From assembly GCF_014648895.1 (NCBI RefSeq), contig NZ_BMRZ01000004.1, forward strand, positions 62,001 to 126,000: a stretch of DNA of 64,000 nt, written 5' to 3'. Positions 8,899 through 18,742 of this stretch are shown here, in pieces (the stretch's first letter is position 1; each line of letters opens with the position of its first letter). The translations under genes and the position numbers were made by a program. The notes below the pieces were generated by a model. That model searched no databases. It was not told the DNA's origin and saw only the letters and a program-made list of their open reading frames with translations. The stretch comes from Streptomyces tanashiensis (GTDB lineage: Bacteria > Actinomycetota > Actinomycetes > Streptomycetales > Streptomycetaceae).

Positions 8899-9868
8899 GG
8901 GGGCCCCGCGGGCGTGTCTTCGGCGGCGCACCGGAAACCCTGGTTGCCGGTGCTGCTGTCCGGCCCGCTGGAGCTCCGGGCCGAGACACGGTAGCGGCGG
9001 CAGTAGGAGGCGTGGCACAGGTAGGACCCGCCACGGATCGCCTTGCCCAGGCCGACCGGTGGGCCTTGCGGGTCGGCCCGGGGACTGGACCGGTAGTAGG
9101 CGGGCGAGTGCCAGTCCGCGCACCATTCCCAGACGTTGCCGCACATGTTGTGCAGGCCGTAGCCGTTCGGCGGATACGCGGTGACGGGTGCCGTGCCGTA
9201 CCAGCCGTCCGCGGCCGTGTTGTGGTCGGGAAAACTGCCCTGCCACACGTTCATCCGGTGCTCGTCGCCGGGTTCCAGCTCGTCACCCCAGGGGAAGGCG
9301 CGCTGTTCGAGCCCGCCACGGGCGGCGAACTCCCACTCCGCCTCCGTCGGCAGCCGCTTTCCCGCCCAGGCGGCGTAGGCCGTGGCGTCGTTCCACGAGA
9401 CATGGACGACCGGGTGATCGGCGCGGTCGTCCACATCGGATCCGGGCCCTTCGGGGTGACGCCAGCACGCCCCGTACCCTGTCGCCACCAGGGAGCCTCG
9501 GCGACCGCACGGGTGTCGGGAAAGTCGCCGGGCAACAGCCCGGCGAAAACGAACGACCAGCCGTAGCGTTCGGCATCCGTGATGATTCCGGTCGCCTCGG
9601 TGAAGTCCCGGAATGCCGCGTTGGAGACGGCACAGCGGTCGATCCAGAAGGACGCGAGCCGCACCGGATGAACAGGCCCCTCTCCATCGCCGGGCACGAC
9701 CCAGTCGTCCTCCGCCCCCATCAGGAACTCACCGCCGGGAACGCGGACCATGCCGGCGGCCGGCCGGCCGCTGGACGCGGCCACAGTCGCCCGGGCGGTA
9801 TCCGCACGCCGCCCCGCCTCGCTCCGGGACGGACTGCAGCAGTTCTTACCTGATCCACGTTCCGGCAT
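8895..9868 (-). pseudogene. formylglycine-generating enzyme (sulfatase-modifying factor), frameshifted
   Basis: The two halves are in different frames. The N-terminal half starts at ATG 9868 (MPERGSGKNCCSPS) and has MVRVPGGEFLMGAED through to APWWRQ; the C-terminal half resumes at about 9485 with YGACWRHPEGPG. One base missing from the G-run near 9485 would restore a ~324-residue enzyme. The C-terminus has the FGE active-site pattern GGSYLCHASYCRRYR with both catalytic cysteines, then SSTGNQGFRC. FGE converts a sulfatase active-site cysteine to formylglycine using O2; no sulfatase is seen in the window. A sequencing slip is possible. Confidence 0.8.
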
Positions 9869-10031
9869 GGGTGGCGCACCAATCGGGAGGGAACGGGCCG
9901 ATCCGCTCATGATCGGGTCCCGACCCGTCCGCACCCGGTATCGAGGCGCCCCCGACACACCTGGCAGGAGCGGGTCATGATCGAAGTAAGCTGGTCCGTT
10001 GATCACTCAAGAGGAAAGACGGGCAAGGAAC

Positions 10032-11405
10032 TTGAATCGCATACGAACGACGGTGGCGCTCGGTCTGGTGCTGTCCGCGGGTCTCGTGACCGGATGCTCC
10101 GGAAGCGCGGAGCCCGATGCCAAGCCAAGCGGCGGAGAGACGGGGACGGTCACTGAGTCCGCGTCCGCGTCCGCGACGCCGAAGAGCGCGGTCTACCAGG
10201 GCAAGCCGGTGCCCGGCCTTGCCGCGAAGCCGGCCTGGAGCCTGACGCGCGACGAGGCGGGGAACTGCGCGGGCAACGCGTCCGTGAAGGACTCGTCGCA
10301 GAACGACATCTGCACGGTCGGGGACGCCCTCGTCCTCACCACCTACAGCAACGGGCAGGCGGGCACGAACACCTTCACCGTCCGGCTCCTCGATGCCGAG
10401 ACCGGCAAGCTGCGCAAGAAGTTCGACCTCGCCATCGCCGCCGATGACAGCGGGTCCACGTCCTCCTCGGCGGTGGCCCTCGCGCAGGTGGGCGAGTGGC
10501 GGGACGGTTCGCCGGCCCTCCTGATCCGCAACCGCGTCGACACCCCGGCGAGCGGCCTGAAGAAGGCCTCGACCCAGACCGTGCTGACCATGTACGCGCC
10601 GTCCGGCGAGAAGCTCGGGAGCTCCTCCTTCGACGAGGACACCCACATGTCCACGCCCGTCCGGAACGGCTACCTCGTGGATGCCAGCTCCATCGGCGGC
10701 GGCGCCACGTTCATCCCGATCGGTGGCGGGGAGACCGTGACCAGCGATGTCTCGGCCTTCGACCTCAAGGGGACGGTCGGCTCCGGTCTCGGCTACTACT
10801 CGCAGCCGGACATCTCCTACCAGCCCTCCGCCGACTGGCTGACCGTCAAGGACGTCCGCACGGGCAACAAGGCGTGGAACAGCAAGGACCTCACGCCGCC
10901 GGCCGCCATCGCCAAGCTGGTCACCTCGGACAAGGCGACCAGTGCGCGGCTGATGCCTTTCCGGGGCGACAAGGCCCTCCTCGAATGGTCCTCGTACGGC
11001 AGCTCCGAAGCGGTCATGACGCTGATCGACGTCAAGAGCGGCCGCCGGCTCGCCGAGGGGCCGGCCATCGACACCAACGGCACCACCGACGACGACGGCC
11101 TCGCCATCTCCCCGGACGGCAAGACCGCCGTGGTGCAGTACGGCAAGGGTGCGGTCGCCTGGAACACGGAGACCGGCAAGGAGCTGTGGCGCCAGGCGGA
11201 GGACGAGGTGACCATCGGGCCGGGCGACCTCCCGGGCAACGGCGTCCTCTACGCGTACCTGGACGGCGTCGGAGCCGCGCTCGACGCCGACGACAAGAAG
11301 CTGCTGGCCTCCGAGATCGCGGAGATGCCGCAGTTCACGACGAACGGGTACGCCGCCATCCACACCTCCGAGGGCCTCTTCGTCTTCGCCACCCAGCCCG
11401 TCTGA
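10032..11405 (+). CDS. lipoprotein, beta-propeller-like repeats
   Basis: Predicted membrane-anchored lipoprotein: basic n-region NRIRT, hydrophobic core and lipobox LVTGC, then a Ser/Thr/Ala-rich linker. The remaining ~400 residues carry repeated blade-like strands (VRLLDAETGKLRKKF, LIDVKSGRRLAEG, AWNTETGKELW), suggesting a PQQ/WD-type propeller outside the membrane. A TTG start is used; AAGGA lies just before it, and an in-frame TTG at 9999 is the alternative. It stands alone. A binding or scaffold role is plausible, but no ligand can be inferred. Confidence 0.82.
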   Translation: MNRIRTTVALGLVLSAGLVTGCSGSAEPDAKPSGGETGTVTESASASATPKSAVYQGKPVPGLAAKPAWSLTRDEAGNCAGNASVKDSSQNDICTVGDALVLTTYSNGQAGTNTFTVRLLDAETGKLRKKFDLAIAADDSGSTSSSAVALAQVGEWRDGSPALLIRNRVDTPASGLKKASTQTVLTMYAPSGEKLGSSSFDEDTHMSTPVRNGYLVDASSIGGGATFIPIGGGETVTSDVSAFDLKGTVGSGLGYYSQPDISYQPSADWLTVKDVRTGNKAWNSKDLTPPAAIAKLVTSDKATSARLMPFRGDKALLEWSSYGSSEAVMTLIDVKSGRRLAEGPAIDTNGTTDDDGLAISPDGKTAVVQYGKGAVAWNTETGKELWRQAEDEVTIGPGDLPGNGVLYAYLDGVGAALDADDKKLLASEIAEMPQFTTNGYAAIHTSEGLFVFATQPV

Positions 11406-11415
11406 CGGACGCCCC

Positions 11416-11433
11416 GCCCCCGGTTCAGGGGGC
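11416..11433 (+). terminator. short hairpin after the lipoprotein gene
   Basis: Six-bp stem GCCCCC / GGGGGC with a six-base loop, 10 bases after the stop codon. A second small inverted repeat (GGCCTCAGGCC) follows directly. Confidence 0.4.
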
Positions 11434-11646
11434 CTCAGGCCCGGACGCCGCCTCGCGGCGCATCACGTACGTGTTCCCGATGTCGGGATCGCCGACGAAG
11501 AAGAACAGCACCAACTCGTCGCGCTGATCCCGGTCCACGTGGAAGCGCCAAAAGTCGGACTTCGAGACCGCCGCCGTGACGGACAAGCTCAAGGTACTGG
11601 GTGGGACGACGCGCTCCGCCAGGAACAGCAGCGTCTGAAGGACCAC
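11425..11646 (-). pseudogene. decayed gene fragment, function unknown
   Basis: A short minus-strand frame with normal-looking codons (SKSDFWRFHVDRDQRDELVLFFFVGDPDIGN), preceded in another frame by a second plausible stretch up to about 11819 (DFAMVTLSIPDDMTAALVAASVKVTFHL). Together they look like the tail of one frameshifted gene. I do not recognise the family. The remaining bases to 12004 contain nothing I can support. Confidence 0.3.
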
Positions 11647-12004
11647 AGGTGGAATGTGACCTTCACCGACGCGGCGACCAGCGCGGCGGTCATGTCATCG
11701 GGGATCGACAAGGTCACCATGGCGAAGTCAGTCCCACATCCCCTTCGCCCGCTGAAATCCGAAAGTTCATCCTCCCTCTGGGGGACGAAATTCACCGGGG
11801 AAACGGTCCTTCGTGTCACCTGCCGAGGTCTGCGGCGCGGTGCCGGCCCGGCGTCTGCGATCGGCGGGCGGGATCAGGGACGCTCCGTCCTGTCGGATGC
11901 AGCTTCCTGACAGCGCCCGCGTGTAGGTCGTGTCCGGACGCGGAGCTCCGAGACTGTCCCCGTACCTGGGGAATCACCTCGGGGCTCGGCGTAGTTCTCC
12001 CGGC

Positions 12005-12892
12005 ATGAACTCCGTACGGGAAACCTTCGACGTCCTGCGATACACCGCTTTCTCCGACGATCCCGAGGGAGGCAATCCCGCCGGAATCGTTCTCGACGCC
12101 ACGGGCCTCAGCGACGAGGAGATGCTGGCGATCGCCGCCGAAGTCGGCTACAGCGAGAGCGCGTTCCTGACAGCGCCGTCCGAGGGAGCGGGCCCCAGCG
12201 CGTCGGACGTCGGGCGCGCGTACACCATCCGCTACTTCAGCCCCAAGGCGGAAGTGCCCTTCTGCGGTCACGCCACCGTCGCGACGGCCGTGGCCCTCGG
12301 CGAGCGCATCGGCCCCGGCGACCTGGTATTCACCACGCGGGCCGGGACCGTGCCGGTCACCGTGACGCGCGAGGGCGGGGCGCTGCGGGCCACACTCACG
12401 AGCGTCGAGCCGCACATCGAGGACGTCGCGGCCGATGACCTGGCAGAGGCACTCGCCGCGCTCGACTGGCCGGCCGGCGACCTCGATCCCGCCCTGCCTC
12501 CCCGCATCGCCTTCGCGGGCGCCCGCCATCTGGTCCTTGCCGCCGCGAGCCGAGAGCGCCTGGCCCACCTGGCGTACGACTTCGCCCGCCTGGAGGCCCT
12601 CATGCACCGGCTCGACCTGACGACGCTGGAGTTGGTCTGGCGCGCCTCTGCGGAGGTCTTCCATGTCCGCGCCCCGTTCCCGGTGGGCGGTGTGGTCGAG
12701 GACCCGGCGACCGGGGCGGCGGCGGCCGCCTTCGGCGCGTACGCCCGTGAGCTCGGACTCGTGCCCGAGGCGACGGTTCTCACCCTCCACCAGGGGGAGG
12801 ACATGGGACGCCCCGGCGTCCTGACGGTGGAACTGCGGGCGGGCGACCGGCGGATCAGGGTGGGCGGCGCAGGGACCCGCATCCCGGCCTGA
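12005..12892 (+). CDS. PhzF-family isomerase/epimerase
   Basis: About 295 aa with the diaminopimelate-epimerase-like fold of the PhzF family. Visible motifs are DDPEGGNPAGIVLD near the N-terminus, the catalytic-glutamate segment GYSESAFL, FSPKAEVPFCGHAT and, in the second domain, EDPATGAAAAAFGAYA. Members act as small cytosolic isomerases in phenazine synthesis or in unknown pathways; nothing nearby points to phenazines. The ATG at 12005 begins the conserved fold; the upstream extension has no matching features. Monocistronic by position. Confidence 0.9.
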   Translation: MNSVRETFDVLRYTAFSDDPEGGNPAGIVLDATGLSDEEMLAIAAEVGYSESAFLTAPSEGAGPSASDVGRAYTIRYFSPKAEVPFCGHATVATAVALGERIGPGDLVFTTRAGTVPVTVTREGGALRATLTSVEPHIEDVAADDLAEALAALDWPAGDLDPALPPRIAFAGARHLVLAAASRERLAHLAYDFARLEALMHRLDLTTLELVWRASAEVFHVRAPFPVGGVVEDPATGAAAAAFGAYARELGLVPEATVLTLHQGEDMGRPGVLTVELRAGDRRIRVGGAGTRIPA

Positions 12893-12987
12893 TCCACTTG
12901 TGGCTGAGCCGTGGGGTCGAACCGACTGGGTCAAGCTGGTGCGCCTCCCTCGTGCCCCACGCTGCGGTGTGGGGCACGACGCGTCTC

Positions 12988-13434
12988 ATGCCGGTTCGAC
13001 TAGGAGCTCTCTTACGGATCACTGGCAGAGAGATCGCAGGACCTGCTGGTGGCGGCGGAACCGTTGCCTGCGACGATGCGCCTGGGAGCTACGACCTTGC
13101 TGTGTGGGACGGCGACCGTCCATTCGACAACCGTGCTGCGAGCTCGACGTATGACGAGCTCTACGAGCGCCATCTGGAGTCGGACGATGTCGTCGTGCCT
13201 CCGGCGCCGCGCATCGTGGCGTATGTGGAAGCTCTCGTTGGGCGATATCCCGACGACGTCGATCGCAGTGTCGTGTGGGCGTCGCCCCCGGTCATCGAGG
13301 AGGCCTCGGGCCCGATCGTGTACCTGCTCATGTCCTACGGCAAAGCTGAAGAAGTGTCCGAGTATGCCGCTGCACTGGCTCGCGAGCATGACCTCGTCTG
13401 CTTCGATCCGCAGGGAGAGTGCCTCCGGCCGTGA
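12988..13434 (+). CDS. hypothetical protein (SYDLAVWDG family)
   Basis: The conserved part begins at SYDLAVWDGDRPFDN, continues through PRIVAYVEALVGRYPDDVD and GPIVYLLMSYG, and ends EHDLVCFDPQGECLRP. It matches a small Streptomyces family I remember only as hypothetical. Those proteins usually start at the SYDL segment, but no start codon lies there in frame. The ATG at 12988 adds ~35 atypical residues, so the 5' end may have been replaced. It ends immediately before the insertion sequence. Confidence 0.6.
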   Translation: MPVRLGALLRITGREIAGPAGGGGTVACDDAPGSYDLAVWDGDRPFDNRAASSTYDELYERHLESDDVVVPPAPRIVAYVEALVGRYPDDVDRSVVWASPPVIEEASGPIVYLLMSYGKAEEVSEYAAALAREHDLVCFDPQGECLRP

Positions 13435-13438
13435 GCTG

Positions 13439-14319
13439 CCTGCTCTTCATCGGGCGGACCCGGACCAGAGGAAAATGCCCGCGATGAGGAGACCGGCGCG
13501 GTAGACCGTGGCGGTCTTCTCGTAGCGGGTGGCGAGACCGCGCCATTGCTTGAGGCGGTTGATGCAGCGTTCGACGGTGTTGCGTTGCTTGTAGGCATCG
13601 CGGTCGAATCTGGGCGGGCGCCCGTCGCCGCGGCCCTTGCGGTTGGCGATCTGGTCGGCGGGTTGCGGGATCACGGCCCGTACTCCGCGTCGTCGCAGAT
13701 GGTCCCGGATGGCTCGCGATGAGTACGCCTTGTCCGCCAGCACCGCGAAGGGCCTGGTCCTGGGCCTGCCAACTCGACGCGGGATCCGGATGGCAGCCAT
13801 CACGTGGTCGAACGCCGGCGCGTCTCCTGCCTGGCCGGGCGTGAGCACGAAGCACAGCGGGCGGCAGCGGCTGTCAGCGGCGAGATGGACCTTCGTGGTC
13901 AACCCGCCACGCGAGCGTCCGATCGCGTGGTCGGCCGGCTCACCGGCCGGGGCCCCTTGTTGCGGGCCCCGGCGCCGTTCTGGTGGACCCGCACGATCGT
14001 GGAGTCGACCGCGACGACCCAGTCCAGGTGACCGTCGGCATCCGCTTGCGCGAGCAGCGCGGTGAGGACACGTTCCCACGTGCCATCGATGGACCAGTTC
14101 CTCAGCCTCGTATGGACGCCCTTCCACGAGCCGTACTCGGCGGGGAGGTGCACCCACTGAGACCCGGTCTGAAACTTCCAGGCGATCGCATCGATCACCT
14201 GGCGGTGATCACGCCACCTACCGCCCCGCCGCGGTGTCCGATCAGGCAACAACGGTTCTATCCGCGCCCACTGCGCGTCGGTCAACGGCACGACCTGCCC
14301 CGCCCCGACGGTGAACAGG
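13439..14319 (-). mobile_element. IS5-family insertion sequence (IS427-like group)
   Basis: An ~880-bp element holding a two-frame DDE transposase. Candidate imperfect terminal repeats are CCTGCTCTTCATCGGG at the left end and, read from the right end inward, CCTGTTCACCGTCGGGG. The exact ends and any target duplication could not be fixed by eye. It separates a small hypothetical gene from an RHS fragment whose 5' part is missing, so insertion was accompanied or followed by deletion. Confidence 0.7.
13447..14291 (-). CDS. IS5-family transposase, two overlapping frames
   Basis: Frame A (GTG 14291 to stop at 13899) gives VPLTDAQWARIEPLLPD...WVVAVDSTIVRVHQ with the first catalytic Asp. Frame B continues from GRSRGGLTTKVHLAAD through VLADKAYSS (second Asp) to NTVERCINRLKQW (Glu), ending at 13447. 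The frames join by a -1 shift around the AAGGGGC run near 13957, at the usual position for programmed frameshifting in this IS group. All three DDE residues survive, so the element may be active. Confidence 0.8.
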
Positions 14320-16548
14320 TGCTCCCCGTGGAAGGCGACCGGCTCCCCCTGGTCCACGGGGGAGTGGACGGCGACGAGACCACCTACGAGGTGCGCGATC
14401 CGCACGGCGGGCAGGTGCGGACCTTCACCGGCAGCCCCTACCGCGCCTCCACCGCCTACTGGCTGTCCGCCGTCGAGGACCGCAACGGCAACCGCGTCGT
14501 CTTCTCCCGCCGCCCCGACGGCGCGCCGACCGCCGTGTCCCACACGGGCGGCTACGTCGTCCAGATCACGGCCACCACCTCACGGGTGACGGACCTGGCC
14601 GTCCGCGGTCCCGGAGGCCCTGCGACGGTCGTCGGCTACGGCTACGACCCCACAGGGCACCTCATAGCCCTGACCGGCCCGGACGGACCCTCGGGGCCCG
14701 CCATGGCCTTCACCTACGACGGCGACGGCCGTGTCACGTCCTGGACCGACCGCAACGGGTTCACCTTCCAGTACGTGTACGACGGACAGGGCCGGGTCGC
14801 CCGCACCATCCGCCCCGGAGGAACCCTTTCGTCGAGCTTCGCGTACGGCGTCCACCCGGAGACCGGGCATCCCGTCACCCGCTACACCGACTCCACCGGC
14901 GCCATTACCGTCCTGCACCTGAACGACCGCCTCCAGGTCGTCGCCGAGACCGATCCCCTCGGCCACACCACCCACCTGACCTGGGACGCCTACGACCGTC
15001 CCCTCACCCGCACCGACGCGCTCGGCCACACCACCGAACTCACCTGGAGCGAGGACGGCGACCTCATCGCGGTACGGCTGCCCGACGGCAGCACGTCCAC
15101 GGCCCGCTACGACGAGCGGCACCTGCCGGTCGAGATCACCGGAGACGACGACACGGTGTGGCGGCAGACCTTCGACGACCTGGGCAACTGCACCAGTGTC
15201 CAGGCACCGGACGGGACGGCGAGGAGCTTCACGTACGACCGCACCGGCGCCATCGCGACCATGACCGACGCGGTGGGCAGCACGATCCGCATCCGATCCG
15301 ACCGCGCCGGGCTCGCCCTGGAGGTCGGCGACGACGAACGAGGCGTCACGCGCGTCGAGCGGGACCACCGCGGGCGTCCCCTCCGGATCGTCGACCCGGC
15401 AGGAGGCGTCCAGGAGTTCGTCCGGGACGGTGACGACCACCTGCTCGCCCGTACCGTCGCCGACGGCAGCCGCGAGACGTGGACCTGGGAGGCGGAAGGC
15501 AACTGCGCGGCCTACACCGACGCCGCCGGCGGCGTGTGGGGCACCGAGTACGGGCCCTTCGACAAGCCCCTGGTCCGGTCCGACCCGGACGGCGCCCGCC
15601 ACCAGCTGCGCTACGACACCGAGCTGCGCCTCGTGGAAGTCACCAACCCGCTGGGACAGCACTGGACCTACACCTACGACGCCGCCGGAAACCTCACGGC
15701 CGAGACCGACTTCGAAGGACGCACCAGCCACTACGCCTACGACCCGGCCAACCGGATCATCCGACGCACCAACCCCGCCGGACAGATGGTCGACTACACG
15801 TGGGACGCCATGGGCCGACTGACCTCCGACGAGGCCGACGACGACCTCACCCACTACTCGTACGACCTCACCGGTGCACTCGTCGAGGCACGCACCGCCA
15901 CCTCGACACTGAGCGTCGAACGCGACGCGATGGGCCGACCGCTCAGCGAAACCGTCGACGGCCGCACCCTCCGATACGCCTACGACCCGTCCGGCCGCCG
16001 CATCGCCCGCACCACACCCACCGGCGCCGTCACGAGCCTCGCCTACGACCCCGCGGGACACCGTTCCCACCTGGCCGTCGACGGACACACCCTCACCTTC
16101 GGACACGACCTGCTCGGCCGCGAGATCACCCGCGTCTGGGGCGACCCGGGCACCCCGGTGACCCTGAGCACCACCTGGGACAGCGTCAGCAGGCCGACGG
16201 CCCAGAGCCTCGTCGCCGGGACCGGCCCCACGCCCGTGGTGACGCGCGACCACACCTACCGGGCCGACGGCTTCCCGCTCGTCATCGGCGAACAGAACCC
16301 CGGCGGGGAACGCGACGCCAAGCAGATCATCCTCGACCCGATGGGCAGGCCCCTGGCCGTCACCGGCACGGGCTGGCAGGAGAACTACGGCTACGACCGC
16401 GCCGGCAACCAGGCCACGGCGCACTGGCCGGCCCGGGCCGGGCACGGGGAGGCCCGCGGCCCGAGGACCTACGCCGGCACCCGTCTTCTGATGGCCGGGT
16501 CCCTCCACTACGAGTACGACGCGGCCGGCCGGGTCGTCGTACGGCGCT
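14320..16548 (+). pseudogene. RHS/YD-repeat protein fragment, truncated at both ends
   Basis: About 740 codons of tandem YD repeats (for example YDGDGRVTSWTDRNG, YDAAGNLTAETDFEG, YDPANRIIRRTNPAG, YDPSGRRIARTTPTG), the shell-forming core of RHS polymorphic toxins. The start is missing: coding begins at the IS junction with LPVEGDRLPL. The frame is lost after YEYDAAGRVVVRR, before the usual RHS core end and any C-terminal toxin. No start codon or ribosome binding site serves it. No immunity gene is visible downstream, only an unrelated kinase gene on the other strand. Confidence 0.85.
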
Positions 16549-16602
16549 TGAGCAGATTGCTGCTGGTGCACGAGCTCGACTTTGTCCCGGAACGGAGGCT
16601 TC

Positions 16603-17838
16603 TCACATCGCCTCCTCCAGGGCGCGTCTGAACTCCTGTGCAGAGGGGGTGACGCCCTCGCGTGGATCCTCCACCGCGAGGATGTCGTCGATCAGTGCGG
16701 CCAGTCCGGTCGGGAGTGCAGCGTTCCTCTTGCGGATCGGCACTGCGGGCTCACGCAGGACCACACGAAGGGGATCGGTACCTTCTGGGAAGTCCCGGGG
16801 GGTGCTGCGGGTGAGAGCCCAGTACAGACATGCCGCCGAGGCCCATACGTCCACGGCGGGCGTGGCGTACTTATAGTTCACCATCTGGGCCCGTGGCATG
16901 AAGGCGACGCTGCCGCCCACCGCCCCGCTGCGGGTGTAGTCCGACAGCCCCGCGTGTTCGAAGGCCTTGGCGAGCCCGAAATCCGCGATCTTCACCACGG
17001 GGGTGGGTCCTGCGCCGGACAGCAGGACGTTCTGTGGCTTGATGTCCCGGTGCACGAGGCCCCGCGCGGGAGCCGTGGTGCCGTCACTGAGGCGCACCGC
17101 GGGCAGGGGGGCGCTGTGGGCGTACGCGAGGCCGTCGAGGACCTGGCGTATCAGGGCGATGGCGACGGCGGGGGTCAGGGTCCCGTCCTGTTCGATCACC
17201 CGTTGGGCGAGGTTTCCGCCTTCGCAGTACTCACAGGCGAAGTAGAGCAGCGTTCCGGTGGAGCCGGCGTCGCGGAATCGCACCAGGTTCGGATGCTGGA
17301 GCACTCTGGTGTTCTTGATCTCGCGCAGGAAGCCGTTCACCGCCTCCGGGTGGATAGCCACCTCGGGCCGGAGCACCTTCAAGGCAAGTGACTCGCCGGA
17401 GTCCTGCTGCCGCGCGAGGTAGACGATTCCCTGTGCGCCCCTGCCGATTTCCCGCACGATGGTGTAACCGTCGATCTGTTCGTCAGCGTCACCGTCGGCT
17501 GGGGCGGGTGAGCCGTCATCAACTGAGGACACGCGCAGCAGCAAGGTGCCGACTCGTATCTCGTCCCCGTCGGCCAAGTCGTGTGCCCGGGAGCCGGGAC
17601 CGTCGATCCTGACACCGTTGACGTAGGTGCCGTTCCGGCTCCCGAGGTCGCGTACCCGCACCGTCGGCGGGTCGATGTCGAACGCGCAGTGATGGCGCGA
17701 TACTTGCCTCTGGTCCGCGGACGCCACGATGGCGCAGTCGGCGGCGCGGCCGACGATGGCGGTGCCTCGCTCGCCATACGAGAACGTCATGGATTGCGCG
17801 CCGACGACGGCCACGCTCAGCCGTACCTCCGCTGCCAT
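16603..17838 (-). CDS. FHA-domain Ser/Thr protein kinase
   Basis: About 411 aa, cytosolic: no transmembrane segment seen. The N-terminal FHA domain (~25-100) has VGRAADCAIV, QVSRHHC and the phosphothreonine-binding signature GSRNGTYVNG. The kinase domain (~120-405) has the Gly loop GRGAQGIVYLA, Lys in LALKVLRPE, catalytic loop HRDIKPQN and DFGLAKAF. Linked FHA and kinase suggests recognition of its own or a partner's phosphothreonine. Its ATG lies 8 bases after the stop of the DUF7019-like gene, forming a two-gene operon divergent from the WD40 kinase. Confidence 0.92.
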   Translation of the reverse strand: MAAEVRLSVAVVGAQSMTFSYGERGTAIVGRAADCAIVASADQRQVSRHHCAFDIDPPTVRVRDLGSRNGTYVNGVRIDGPGSRAHDLADGDEIRVGTLLLRVSSVDDGSPAPADGDADEQIDGYTIVREIGRGAQGIVYLARQQDSGESLALKVLRPEVAIHPEAVNGFLREIKNTRVLQHPNLVRFRDAGSTGTLLYFACEYCEGGNLAQRVIEQDGTLTPAVAIALIRQVLDGLAYAHSAPLPAVRLSDGTTAPARGLVHRDIKPQNVLLSGAGPTPVVKIADFGLAKAFEHAGLSDYTRSGAVGGSVAFMPRAQMVNYKYATPAVDVWASAACLYWALTRSTPRDFPEGTDPLRVVLREPAVPIRKRNAALPTGLAALIDDILAVEDPREGVTPSAQEFRRALEEAM

Positions 17839-17846
17839 GCCTGGTC

Positions 17847-18515
17847 TCAGTCGACAGTGGCGACGTACAGGGGCGAACCCAGCAGCACTATGGATCTGTC
17901 TTCCGGATCCGGACTCGGCCCGTGCAGAAGACGCTTGGCAACGAACTCCATCGTCTGCGCCGGCCCTTGCAACGCTTCCACGGTCCGGCGTACCGCGTTC
18001 AGAGCCGCCGCTTCTGGAGTAGCACGATGCCCGGGATCGCCGTTGACGAGCGAGTCGATCTCCGGGTCCACGCGGAGCCCATCCAGTAGCGAGGGCAACA
18101 GGGACCGGGCGAGTGTCGGGGTGCCCCCGGCATCAGGAGACGCCCCCAGGACATGATGCGTCGAACCGCCCAGACCGACGACGACACCACTGTCGGTGCG
18201 ACCACCGAAGTACGCCAGCGATGTGCCGTCACTGTCCGTCAACACGTTCCACCGCATTGCCAGTTGCTCTCGGAAGAATGTCCCCGGCTCGTCGACCGAC
18301 CCCAGCTCACCGTGCTTCTCGAGGTGACTGACGACACGGTCCAGGCGACTGATCCGGTCGTCGTTCGGCGTGCTCTCCGTGACATCGCGATAGCTGGCGA
18401 CCTTCGCGTCGATCCCGAATTCTCTGGTCTTCTTCTGGCCGAACGACGGATCGATCTGCGGCAGCAGCATGTCGACCTTGCTGTCGCTGACGTAGAGGTA
18501 GTACCGAAAGCCCAA
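17847..18515 (-). CDS. DUF7019-like protein, partner of the FHA kinase
   Basis: About 222 aa beginning GFRYYLYVSDSKVDMLLPQID. Other conserved-looking stretches are GTFFREQLAMRW, LAYFGGRTDSGVVVGLGGS and MEFVAKRLLHGPSPDPEDRSIVLLGSPLYVA. I match this by memory to an actinomycete family of unknown function (DUF7019). GGGGGAAG a few bases before the TTG at 18515 makes that the likely start. It directly precedes the FHA kinase and is presumably its substrate, regulator or co-sensor; this is inferred from position only. Confidence 0.8.
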   Translation of the reverse strand: MGFRYYLYVSDSKVDMLLPQIDPSFGQKKTREFGIDAKVASYRDVTESTPNDDRISRLDRVVSHLEKHGELGSVDEPGTFFREQLAMRWNVLTDSDGTSLAYFGGRTDSGVVVGLGGSTHHVLGASPDAGGTPTLARSLLPSLLDGLRVDPEIDSLVNGDPGHRATPEAAALNAVRRTVEALQGPAQTMEFVAKRLLHGPSPDPEDRSIVLLGSPLYVATVD

Positions 18516-18742
18516 GGTGCTTCCCCCGCTTCTTACATACCTCGCCCCACGGGCCGGTTGCAGCAATCAGTATGCGTCATGCTGCCTGCCGGTGCTTCAA
18601 TTCTGGTCATGACATCTTCCTCAAGCGGCGCTCAGTTAGAGCCTGGATGCACCGCAGGATCCCCAGTCATGACGTTCGACACTGAGGGCACCGACATGTT
18701 CGGCGAGGGGCAGCGTGACGTCGCCGCGGAACCGGACTATGC

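Noticed and set aside
13983..14319. 5' extension of the RHS frame through the transposase
   Set aside because: It is the antisense of the IS transposase; RHS-like residues begin only after the IS end.
14580..16571. 663-codon minus-strand open frame opposite the RHS fragment
   Set aside because: Antisense of YD repeats; the periodic Val/Gly composition comes from the repeats themselves.
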